Shown here in pieces: positions 1 through 5,246 of a DNA stretch of 5,768 bases (its first letter is position 1; each line of letters begins with the position of its first letter). The position numbers were made by a program, and so were the translations under genes. The stretch is from positions 1 to 5,768 of the forward strand of contig WRJP01000117.1 of assembly GCA_009778535.1 (NCBI GenBank). The letters are read 5' to 3'. The notes under the pieces are model-generated. The model saw only the letters and a program-made list of their open reading frames with translations. It was not told the DNA's origin and searched no databases. This DNA comes from Propionibacteriaceae bacterium (GTDB lineage Bacteria; Actinomycetota; Actinomycetes; Propionibacteriales; Propionibacteriaceae).

Positions 1-1
1 G

Positions 2-778
2 TCGATGGTTCGAGCATATGCGACTATCGCCGCGCGCGGAATGCGCTGCGACCCGATCATCATCTCCGAAATCACGGACGTGTACGGCACCGTATATCCA
101 ACACCTAGCGCGAATTGCGAGCAGGTGATCCCAAAGACGCTGGCTGATTCAGTCGCTCACTTGTTCAAACAGTCTTACAGCGGTACCTCCGCTCCGGCGA
201 AGGTCAGCGGAATTGAGATGGCTGGCAAGACTGGAACTGTGAGCAAGAATAAGGCGATCTGGCAGGTTTCCACGAACCCTTCACTGACGGTGGCTGCCGT
301 CATTTCCTACGACTCAAATCCACAGTTCAGGGATTTCTATAAGGGACGCAAAAATAATTATTTGGGAGGCGTAAAAGTCCATGGTAGGCGGCTTGAACCC
401 AATTCTGGGCGCGAGACCGGAGGATTGTTAGTCAAGCCAGTCTTTACTAAGGCTATGGAGACCCGAACGAAGGCGAAATTCCACGCCCCCGATCAGGGAA
501 TTTTGCGAGGCGACTACCAGGGAGTGCCGAGTTGCACTGGTCAATCAGTCGCCGGTTGCAAGAAAGTGTTGGAGAGCGCAGGGTTGCGCTGGTATGAAGA
601 AAAAGTTGATTCCGACATTCCAAAGGGCGGAGTCGTCGGGCTATCGCCATCAGACAAAGCTCCCAAGGGTTCGGGTATCAGCATATTAGTTTCCAACGGC
701 CCGCCTCCTCCGCCACCGACACCAACGCCGCCGCCATTCCCCACGCCGACGCCATTTCCGAGTAACCCCAGCCCATAG
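2..778 (+). CDS. Class A penicillin-binding protein, C-terminal part (transpeptidase end plus PASTA domain), 5' truncated by window
   Basis: This is the 3' end of a bifunctional peptidoglycan synthase; the reading frame is already open at base 2, so the real start and the glycosyltransferase and SxxK/SxN parts lie outside the window. Counting from the first in-window Met (base 5), the transpeptidase KTGT motif is at residues 75-78 (GKTGT), preceded by the typical AYATIAARG stretch. A PASTA domain spans about 170-232 (VPSCTGQ start, KGSGISILVSNG end) and probably binds peptidoglycan or muropeptide. The protein ends in a Pro/Thr-rich tail (233-257). Cysteine pairs C15/C38 and C177/C185 could form disulfides outside the membrane (inference). 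The architecture matches actinobacterial PonA-type proteins; mycobacterial ponA2 is likewise followed by a metallophosphoesterase gene, as here, with a 9-bp gap. Which PonA paralogue this is cannot be settled without the N-terminal part. Confidence 0.93.
   Translation, partial: SMVRAYATIAARGMRCDPIIISEITDVYGTVYPTPSANCEQVIPKTLADSVAHLFKQSYSGTSAPAKVSGIEMAGKTGTVSKNKAIWQVSTNPSLTVAAVISYDSNPQFRDFYKGRKNNYLGGVKVHGRRLEPNSGRETGGLLVKPVFTKAMETRTKAKFHAPDQGILRGDYQGVPSCTGQSVAGCKKVLESAGLRWYEEKVDSDIPKGGVVGLSPSDKAPKGSGISILVSNGPPPPPPTPTPPPFPTPTPFPSNPSP
701..775 (+). repeat. Low-complexity proline/threonine-rich coding tract
   Basis: These bases encode the last 25 residues of the penicillin-binding protein, mostly Pro with Thr, Phe and Ser, from repeated CCN and ACN codons; the unit CGCCATT(C/T)CC occurs twice. 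Such extracellular Pro-rich tails are common in actinobacterial class A PBPs and may span or contact the cell wall (inference). The tract may vary in length between strains. Confidence 0.75.
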
Positions 779-780
779 GG
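777..780 (+). promoter_or_regulatory. Ribosome binding site for the metallophosphoesterase TTG start
   Basis: AGGG (extendable to AGGGA) overlaps the stop codon of the upstream gene and lies 7 nt before the TTG at 788. It supports TTG as the true start, although no ATG is available nearby in frame. The overlap suggests translational coupling with the penicillin-binding protein gene. Confidence 0.65.
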
Positions 781-787
781 ATGACAT

Positions 788-1699
788 TTGACTAAGTGGT
801 TCAAGCGAATCGTCACCGTAGCTGCGGGCTGTTTCGCATATGGAGTGTTTATTGAACGCGATGCCTTTAAGGTGCGCAGAGTTAGCGTTCCCATATTGCC
901 GGATGGGGCTAGCGACATTCGGATTTTGCACTTCTCAGATTTACATCTGTTGAAGACCAACCGATCTCGCATTAAATTCATAGCAACTTTGGCAGGTCTT
1001 GAGCCTGATTTGGTTGTAGGTACCGGGGATTTCATCGCCGAACCAGATGCCGTTCCTGCTTTGACGCGCGCGCTGGGAAGGTTGATTGACGTGCCAGGAG
1101 TTTTCGTGCTGGGTTCGGCGGACTATGAAATGCCAACCTTCAGAAATCCGTTCTCCTATCTGAGGAGTACCACGACTCGGGAAAGAACGAAGACCGAAAG
1201 CTCGAATTTCAGCGAAGAACTCACTGCCGCTCTTAGTGCCGGAGCTTGGGAGAATGTGGCCGACCGCAGAGTCGAGATTGCGGTACAAGGAAGTCGTTTG
1301 GAATTCCGCGGTACCGACGATGCCCACCTAGCACTCGACAATTACGAAAATGTCGCTGGCCGGGCAGCAGCAGGGGTCATTCCCATCGGAGTGACGCATG
1401 CCCCATATGAGCGGGTACTGAAAGCTATGGCCAGCGACCGGCTTCGGCTGGTCTTTGCTGGGCATACTCACGGCGGACAGGTTTGTGTGCCGTTCTATGG
1501 GGCGTTGACCACAAACTGCGATCTCAACCCGAAATATGCCAAGGGACTGTCGCGGCTTCGTGGTGGCAGCAACGCCAGCTACCTGCACGTCAGCGCAGGA
1601 CTTGGCACGTCTCCAACTGCTGCGTTCCGGTTTGCCTGTCCTCCGGAAGTGTCCTTGGTGACGTTGACGGCGAAAACACGAAAGAATCAGCACAGATAG
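788..1699 (+). CDS. Metallophosphoesterase (calcineurin-like family), membrane-associated
   Basis: The 303-residue protein is a calcineurin-like metallophosphoesterase, a family of dinuclear metal enzymes that hydrolyse phosphate esters; its substrate is unknown. Visible motifs are FSDLH (metal ligands D51, H53), GTGD (D81), the THAP histidine (H204) and GHTHGGQ (H226, H228). The usual GNHD motif is GSAD at 109-112. Actinobacterial relatives commonly read GSND here, so A111 is an unusual replacement. Residues 7-21 form a short hydrophobic segment behind Lys/Arg, suggesting a membrane anchor or signal-like N-terminus. The TTG start at 788 follows a good AGGG site, and 9 bp separate it from the PBP gene. 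The same PBP-phosphoesterase order occurs in mycobacteria (ponA2 and its downstream neighbour), which suggests a cell-envelope role (inference). The GHTHGG-to-VTNCDL region is typical of the actinobacterial subfamily. Confidence 0.93.
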   Translation: MTKWFKRIVTVAAGCFAYGVFIERDAFKVRRVSVPILPDGASDIRILHFSDLHLLKTNRSRIKFIATLAGLEPDLVVGTGDFIAEPDAVPALTRALGRLIDVPGVFVLGSADYEMPTFRNPFSYLRSTTTRERTKTESSNFSEELTAALSAGAWENVADRRVEIAVQGSRLEFRGTDDAHLALDNYENVAGRAAAGVIPIGVTHAPYERVLKAMASDRLRLVFAGHTHGGQVCVPFYGALTTNCDLNPKYAKGLSRLRGGSNASYLHVSAGLGTSPTAAFRFACPPEVSLVTLTAKTRKNQHR

Positions 1700-1702
1700 C
1701 GT
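1697..1702 (+). promoter_or_regulatory. Possible -10 element (TAGCGT) for a leaderless nth transcript
   Basis: TAGCGT fits the actinobacterial TANNNT -10 consensus and overlaps the phosphoesterase stop codon. It ends 7 nt before the GTG start of nth, so transcription would begin at or next to the start codon. The nth start has no well-spaced Shine-Dalgarno. No clear -35 is seen, and TANNNT is frequent by chance; read-through from the upstream genes is an equally good explanation. Confidence 0.25.
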
Positions 1703-1709
1703 TCAGTAG

Positions 1710-2408
1710 GTGTTAGATTCCCAGGCAGATATAGCGGCAAAAGCCCATGCAGTGCTAGCCATATTGCTGGATTTGTATCCAAGTGCCCATTGTGAGCTGG
1801 ATTACGACACCCCGTTTCAACTGCTGGTAGCGACAATTCTTTCGGCACAGTCAACCGATGTGCGAGTGAATCAGACGACCAAGGAACTATTTCGGAAATA
1901 TCCGGACGCTCTAGCGCTTTCTGTGGCACAGCGCAGCGATTTGGAGACCTTGATACGTCCAGTCGGTTTCTTCCGCATGAAAGCCGATTTTCTTATGCAG
2001 GCGAGTCAGTTACTCGTGCAGGAATATGACGGCGAAGTGCCGTCTACATTGGCCGAGCTTGTCGAGTTGCCTGGAGTGGGGCGTAAGACTGCCAACGTTG
2101 TGCTCAATGAGGTGTTCGGAGTGCCTGGTTTGACAGTTGACACCCATTTCACTCGCCTGTCACGTAGGTTCGGTTGGACTACGCAAACTAATCCGAATCT
2201 CATCGAGTCCGAAGTTGGGGAACTCTTTGAACCTTCGGAGTACAACCTAGTGAACCATGCGTTGATTTGGCATGGACGCCGCCGCTGTTACGCCCGAAAA
2301 CCTGCCTGCGGTGCCTGCCGGGTTGCCGAACTCTGCCCTTGGTTTGGCGAAGGTTCAGCTGACCCAGACATAGCCACCACTGAGGTCAGACCCCAAACTG
2401 CTAGTTGA
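1710..2408 (+). CDS. nth: Endonuclease III (DNA glycosylase/AP lyase)
   Basis: This 232-residue protein is a base-excision repair enzyme that removes oxidised pyrimidines and cleaves the resulting abasic site. The helix-hairpin-helix LPGVGRKTANVVLN (120-133) carries the catalytic lysine K126; the catalytic aspartate is D144 in VDTH. A [4Fe-4S] cluster site is complete near the C-terminus: C193, C200, C203, C209 with C-x6-C-x2-C-x5-C spacing. LLVATILSAQSTDVRVN (38-54) is the conserved N-terminal substrate-pocket region. E. coli Nth is 211 residues; the excess is a short N-terminus and a C-terminal tail of about 20 residues. GTG at 1710 is chosen because homology begins near residue 13 and the upstream stop is close, though no good ribosome binding site precedes it. 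The gene lies 10 bp after the phosphoesterase; in mycobacteria nth is also in the ponA2 neighbourhood, but further away. Confidence 0.97.
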   Translation: MLDSQADIAAKAHAVLAILLDLYPSAHCELDYDTPFQLLVATILSAQSTDVRVNQTTKELFRKYPDALALSVAQRSDLETLIRPVGFFRMKADFLMQASQLLVQEYDGEVPSTLAELVELPGVGRKTANVVLNEVFGVPGLTVDTHFTRLSRRFGWTTQTNPNLIESEVGELFEPSEYNLVNHALIWHGRRRCYARKPACGACRVAELCPWFGEGSADPDIATTEVRPQTAS

Positions 2409-2409
2409 C

Positions 2410-2889
2410 CTATGGCTCCAGCGATTCTTGAAGGGCAATCTGGGTGTGGTTTGCTGCGGGTTTTGACCCAATAGCTTTGGTGCTAGTTCCCACCGCGCTA
2501 CGCATCGTCTCAACAGATTGGCTTACCGATTCCTTGGTCTGAGTAGGAGGCGTAACTCCAATTTTATTTTTTCCCAGAACCGCAAGAATCGCGGCGACCA
2601 GCAGCAACAGCACTGCAATACTCACGAAACCTAGGAGCAGTGCTACTAGCAGTTGCAATCCCAGCGTCAGATAGAGTGCCGATATTCCGAACCCTGCGGC
2701 AATAAAAAGCAGTATTGATGCAGAAAAAGCCAGGTATCCTGCGCCGCCGAACAGCCCGACGCCGACCCCTGTCGCCTTGAGTTGGGGCAGCAATTCGGCT
2801 TTTGCTAACGCCACTTCGCCGCGAACGATCGCGGTAATGTCCGCTTTGACATTCTTTATGATCTCACCAACATTGTTCTGATCAGCCAT
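2410..2889 (-). CDS. Small membrane protein of the PF07332 (phage holin-like, actinobacterial) family
   Basis: The 159-residue protein has a soluble amphipathic N-terminus with the family hallmark VRGEVALAKAELLPQ (22-36). A glycine-rich VGVGLFGGAGYLA stretch follows, then two hydrophobic spans at about 45-69 and 76-105, and a polar C-terminal tail. This matches the PF07332 'phage holin' family, which is widespread in actinobacterial chromosomes without any phage context; its function is unknown and the holin name should not be read as evidence of lysis. A relative lies near nth, marP and ephE in mycobacteria, as I recall it, so its position beside nth may be inherited. The ATG at 2889 follows AGGG at 7 nt. 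The gene converges on nth with a 1-bp gap and lies 48 nt downstream of the methyltransferase-like gene on the same strand. Confidence 0.85.
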   Translation of the reverse strand: MADQNNVGEIIKNVKADITAIVRGEVALAKAELLPQLKATGVGVGLFGGAGYLAFSASILLFIAAGFGISALYLTLGLQLLVALLLGFVSIAVLLLLVAAILAVLGKNKIGVTPPTQTKESVSQSVETMRSAVGTSTKAIGSKPAANHTQIALQESLEP

Positions 2890-2896
2890 GAAACCA

Positions 2897-2900
2897 CCCT
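2897..2900 (-). promoter_or_regulatory. Ribosome binding site of the PF07332 gene
   Basis: On the minus strand AGGGTGG precedes the ATG at 2889; the AGGG core is 7 nt from the start codon. It supports the annotated start. Confidence 0.6.
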
Positions 2901-2929
2901 ACATCGGCTGTGATGTTTTTGGACATGTC

Positions 2930-2946
2930 TTTGGAGATTATCCAAA
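2930..2946 (-). other. Perfect 6-bp inverted repeat over the stop codon of the methyltransferase-like gene
   Basis: TTTGGA and TCCAAA flank a 5-base loop that contains the TAA stop. A third TTTGGA-type copy at about 2916-2921 allows a competing, longer-looped pairing, and the 8-bp palindrome GACATGTC (2922-2929) lies between. The stem is A/T-rich and no U-tract follows on the minus strand, so this is a weak hairpin rather than a convincing terminator. It may slow decay or modulate read-through into the PF07332 gene. Confidence 0.3.
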
Positions 2947-3687
2947 ACTGATACTAAACCCTGCCTCGTTCTTTGGTTTTTTTGGGCGTGAGCCAAATGC
3001 ATTCACGGCTGCCCGTGCGCAGGTGATTTGGTAGGGGAGCATCAAGGTGTTCCCCCTGACGATTCCATTGTAGAGATCGCTGACTTCTGCGTTCAGTTTA
3101 GTTCGGTGGAGTTCATCCATTTCACGGACTTTTGGATTTGCATTGATTTGTTTCAGTAAGTCGGTGATGAGAATTGGAATCCAGAGTCGAAACTGCTTGG
3201 TCTGTAGCTTTTTGAAGTAGGGGTTAGACGCGACAGAATTAAGCCGTTCCATGCTATCTTGGGCACTCATCGCAGTCGGGTCGACTCGGCGAATGATTGC
3301 ACCAAGCCGTCGCACCCACGGGACGGTGTCGTCCCTAGCGATGTTGTGGGATACGAACTGGCCATTTGGGGAAAGCACCCTGGCAATTTCATACAGCGCA
3401 TCGGGTTCACAGCACTCTGAGGTTGGCCCAGTACTAACCACTGCTTGAAATCGGCCAGAATCGAAGGGCAGCTTCTGCACGTCTGCGCCGATGCAGGTGA
3501 GTTTCGGTAGCTTGGTTTTTACTTCCTGTAACTTCGTTGGATCAGGGTCTACCAACACCAGTTGGCGTGACTTCGCGGTCAAGACTCGCACCAGCGCTGT
3601 GCTGGCCTTTCCGATAGCAAGGATTTGTGAACTATCTTCCGGAATCATCCAACTCAGCGCCTCTTGCGGGAAGGCACTACTGGTCAC
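2938..3687 (-). CDS. Class I SAM-dependent methyltransferase-like protein with degenerate SAM motif
   Basis: The 249-residue protein has the outline of a class I (Rossmann-fold) methyltransferase. A beta1/motif I region lies at 21-30, an acidic beta2 end VDPDP (46-50), then GADVQKLPFDSGRF (67-80), the usual 'D..LPF..G.FD' region, and EIARVLSPNGQFV (100-112), the usual 'E..RVL.PGG'. Motif I reads LAIGKAST instead of the common LDLGCGTG, losing the acidic residue and a glycine, so SAM binding may be weak or absent. Residues 115-249 are a less recognisable C-terminal part ending in a basic, Lys/Pro-rich stretch. The substrate is unknown. GTG at 3687 is chosen because an in-frame TAA lies just upstream (3697-3699) and the conserved region begins before the next Met (residue 14). 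There is no properly spaced Shine-Dalgarno. It follows eno on the same strand after 130 bp. Confidence 0.75.
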   Translation of the reverse strand: MTSSAFPQEALSWMIPEDSSQILAIGKASTALVRVLTAKSRQLVLVDPDPTKLQEVKTKLPKLTCIGADVQKLPFDSGRFQAVVSTGPTSECCEPDALYEIARVLSPNGQFVSHNIARDDTVPWVRRLGAIIRRVDPTAMSAQDSMERLNSVASNPYFKKLQTKQFRLWIPILITDLLKQINANPKVREMDELHRTKLNAEVSDLYNGIVRGNTLMLPYQITCARAAVNAFGSRPKKPKNEAGFSISFG

Positions 3688-3693
3688 CCTTCG

Positions 3694-3699
3694 ATCTTA
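3694..3699 (-). promoter_or_regulatory. Putative -10 element (TAAGAT) of a leaderless methyltransferase-like gene
   Basis: On the minus strand TAAGAT fits the TANNNT consensus and ends exactly 6 nt before the GTG at 3687. Transcription would then start at the first base of the start codon. No -35 hexamer is evident at the usual distance. The only purine-rich site (GAAGG) abuts the start codon and is too close to act as a normal Shine-Dalgarno, which favours a leaderless message. Confidence 0.45.
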
Positions 3700-3781
3700 T
3701 GCCGTGCTCTCCGGTTTTTAGCTGATTGCCACCCGAGTCCTGCCGATTGACGCTGCCCAGGGGTTATTCCTCAATTTGTCA

Positions 3782-3812
3782 TCCTGTCGCACTGCGTAGC
3801 AGTGTCGCAGGA
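3782..3812. repeat. Imperfect palindrome downstream of eno, terminator-like or dispersed intergenic repeat
   Basis: Arms TCCTG-TCG-CACTGC and GCAGTG-TCG-CAGGA flank a 3-base loop (GTA): 5 and 6 Watson-Crick pairs separated by a 3x3 internal block. Read as plus-strand RNA the block gives U-G, C-C and G-U, nearly continuous. Read as minus-strand RNA, the direction of eno, it gives mismatches. No U-tract follows on either strand. It begins 6 bases beyond the eno stop, so it could aid eno transcript termination or stabilise its 3' end. The preceding GTCATCCTG (3778-3786) resembles intergenic palindromic repeats found in multiple copies in many bacteria (from memory; copy number here is unknown). 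Confidence 0.5.
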
Positions 3813-3817
3813 AAGCC

Positions 3818-5098
3818 TCAGAGTTTGAAACGCGGGAATGCCGCTGCGCCAGCATAGCGGGCAGCGTCGTCCAAATCTTCTTCGATGCGCAGCAACTGGT
3901 TGTATTTGGCGACCCGTTCGGAACGCGCCGGAGCGCCGGACTTGATCTGACCGCAGCCCAGAGCGACCGCCAGATCAGCGATGGTGACGTCCTCAGTTTC
4001 ACCGCTGCGATGGCTCATCATCGTCGCATAGCCGTTGCGATGTGCCAAGGTGACAGCGTCAATGGTCTCAGTGAGCGAACCGATCTGATTGACCTTCACC
4101 AGTAACGCATTTGCAGACTTGGCATCAATGCCACGCTGTAGCCTGGCGACATTAGTAACGAAGAAATCGTCGCCTACTAACTGCACTTTGTCGCCTAACG
4201 CTCTGGTAATCTGCGCCCAACCTACCCAGTCTTCCTCGTCGAGCGGGTCTTCTATAGACACTAGCGGATAGTTCCCAACCAGCGTCTCGTAGTATTCGAT
4301 CATTTGGGCAGAGGTGCGCAACTCGCCTTCAAACCGATATTTGCCTTCTTCGCAAAACTCTGAACTCGCAACGTCCAGTGCCAAGGCGACATCTTGACCA
4401 GGTTGATAGCCCGCACGTTTGATCGCATCAACAATCAACTCCAATGCCGCAACATTAGATTCGAGATTCGGAGCAAAACCGCCCTCGTCACCCAGACCTG
4501 TAGACAGTCCACGTTCCTTGAGTACCGCTTTCAAGCTGTGGTACACCCCAGCGCCAATTTCTAGCGCTTCAGCGAACGAGGCGGCTCCAATCGGGGCAAT
4601 CATGAACTCTTGAATGTCAACATTGGAATCGGCGTGCGACCCACCGTTGAGGATATTCATCATAGGAACCGGCAGCACATTCGCCGTCGGGCCGCCCAAA
4701 TAACGGTAAAGCGGAAGGTCGGCGGAGTCCGCAGCGGCATGGGCTGCGGCCAACGAAACTCCCAAAATCGCGTTAGCGCCCAACTTTGCCTTGTTTGGGG
4801 TGCCGTCCAGTTCGATCATGGCTTGGTCAAGGAGACGCTGTTGATCTGCTTCCATGCCCAGCACCTCAGGAGTGATCTGCTCGATAACATTTTCTATGGC
4901 TTTGAGCACACCTTTTCCGCCGTATTGGGTCGGGTCATCGTCACGCAATTCGACTGCTTCAAATGCGCCGGTTGAAGCTCCGGACGGAACCGCAGCGCGT
5001 CCCTGTGCGCCGTCGTCGAGGATTACTTCTACCTCTATAGTTGGGTTCCCGCGGGAATCCATGATCTGTCTGGCGTCTATGAAATCTATGCTTGCCAC
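3818..5098 (-). CDS. eno: Enolase (phosphopyruvate hydratase)
   Basis: Enolase converts 2-phosphoglycerate to phosphoenolpyruvate in glycolysis and acts as a cytoplasmic Mg-dependent enzyme. The 426-residue product is close to the usual length (M. tuberculosis about 429). All key residues are present, numbered from the GTG start: catalytic loop SGAST (39-43), H155, E164 (QEF), E205 (GDEGG), metal ligands D242, E283 (SIEDP) and D310 (GDD), K335 in the signature LLVKVNQIGSLTET (332-345), H363-R364-S365, and K386. The GTG at 5098 is preferred over the TTG five codons upstream because GAAAGG sits 7 nt before it and homology begins at ASIDFIDARQ. In many actinobacteria eno is followed by ftsB/divIC, a DUF501 gene and ppx; here a methyltransferase-like gene follows instead. 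A divergent gene lies upstream, with a possible shared regulatory region. Confidence 0.98.
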   Translation of the reverse strand: MASIDFIDARQIMDSRGNPTIEVEVILDDGAQGRAAVPSGASTGAFEAVELRDDDPTQYGGKGVLKAIENVIEQITPEVLGMEADQQRLLDQAMIELDGTPNKAKLGANAILGVSLAAAHAAADSADLPLYRYLGGPTANVLPVPMMNILNGGSHADSNVDIQEFMIAPIGAASFAEALEIGAGVYHSLKAVLKERGLSTGLGDEGGFAPNLESNVAALELIVDAIKRAGYQPGQDVALALDVASSEFCEEGKYRFEGELRTSAQMIEYYETLVGNYPLVSIEDPLDEEDWVGWAQITRALGDKVQLVGDDFFVTNVARLQRGIDAKSANALLVKVNQIGSLTETIDAVTLAHRNGYATMMSHRSGETEDVTIADLAVALGCGQIKSGAPARSERVAKYNQLLRIEEDLDDAARYAGAAAFPRFKL

Positions 5099-5105
5099 TT
5101 CGATA

Positions 5106-5111
5106 CCTTTC
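5106..5111 (-). promoter_or_regulatory. Ribosome binding site fixing the eno start
   Basis: GAAAGG on the minus strand is 7 nt from the GTG at 5098. If translation began at the TTG at 5113, this site would lie inside the coding region and that TTG would have no such site, so it decides in favour of the shorter protein. Confidence 0.75.
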
Positions 5112-5131
5112 AAACGATTATGTACGGTTAC

Positions 5132-5137
5132 AGCCTA
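5132..5137 (-). promoter_or_regulatory. Candidate eno -10 element (TAGGCT)
   Basis: TAGGCT on the minus strand fits TANNNT and would place the start of transcription near 5125, giving a leader of about 26 nt that includes the ribosome binding site. CATAAT (5117-5122) matches the TATAAT consensus better but would put the start on top of the Shine-Dalgarno. No good -35 is visible for either, so the promoter is tentative. Confidence 0.3.
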
Positions 5138-5170
5138 GCTATCTTCTAAAACTATTGCGCCCCGTCCCGC

Positions 5171-5194
5171 GTTAAGGAATGAAGAAACCTTAAC
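5171..5194. promoter_or_regulatory. Perfect 7-bp inverted repeat, possible operator between eno and the divergent gene
   Basis: GTTAAGG and CCTTAAC are perfect inverted copies separated by the 10-bp A/purine-rich spacer AATGAAGAAA. Their half-site centres are 17 bp apart, a geometry compatible with a dimeric regulator. The repeat lies upstream of both candidate promoters, about 46-69 bp from the proposed eno transcription start and 53-76 bp from that of the divergent gene. That would suit an upstream activator or shared control. It does not match the GlxR/CRP site TGTGA-N6-TCACA, so the regulator is unknown. A transcribed hairpin is the alternative. Confidence 0.45.
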
Positions 5195-5231
5195 ACCGTT
5201 TTATGGGATGTCATCGACGTGATACTTGCTC

Positions 5232-5240
5232 TGCTACCGT
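5232..5240 (+). promoter_or_regulatory. Putative extended -10 (TGC TACCGT) for the divergent gene
   Basis: TGC immediately followed by TACCGT fits the extended -10 pattern TGNTANNNT. The hexamer ends 6 nt before the ATG at 5247, so the transcript would start at the A of the ATG and be leaderless. The AGGG just before the ATG leaves only 1 nt of spacing, too little for a normal Shine-Dalgarno. No strong -35 is seen, which an extended -10 can tolerate. Confidence 0.45.
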
Positions 5241-5246
5241 TAGGGC

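Noticed and set aside
701..775. G-quadruplex potential on the minus strand of the Pro-codon tract
   Set aside because: The G-runs are mostly of two bases, and the Pro-rich coding constraint explains the composition.
541..1035. Minus-strand open frame across the PBP end and phosphoesterase start
   Set aside because: It is antisense to two well-supported genes; its glycine/valine run is just the complement of the Pro-rich codons.
2400..2420. A bidirectional terminator between nth and the PF07332 gene
   Set aside because: The stop codons are 1 bp apart and no stem with a T-tract is visible at the junction.
2410..2889. A prophage remnant suggested by the holin-like gene
   Set aside because: PF07332 proteins are ordinary chromosomal genes in actinobacteria, and no other phage gene, attachment site or integrase is present.
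3718..4002. Minus-strand frame overlapping the eno 3' end and the intergenic palindrome
   Set aside because: It reads through the palindrome and overlaps conserved enolase codons in another frame; there is no homology or ribosome binding site to support it.
5099..5113. Longer enolase starting at TTG 5113 (431 residues)
   Set aside because: The GAAAGG ribosome binding site lies within those extra codons and is ideally spaced for the GTG at 5098, where family homology begins.
4610..5138. Plus-strand open frames of 94-121 residues opposite eno
   Set aside because: They are antisense to the strongly conserved enolase and have no protein-like composition or ribosome binding site.
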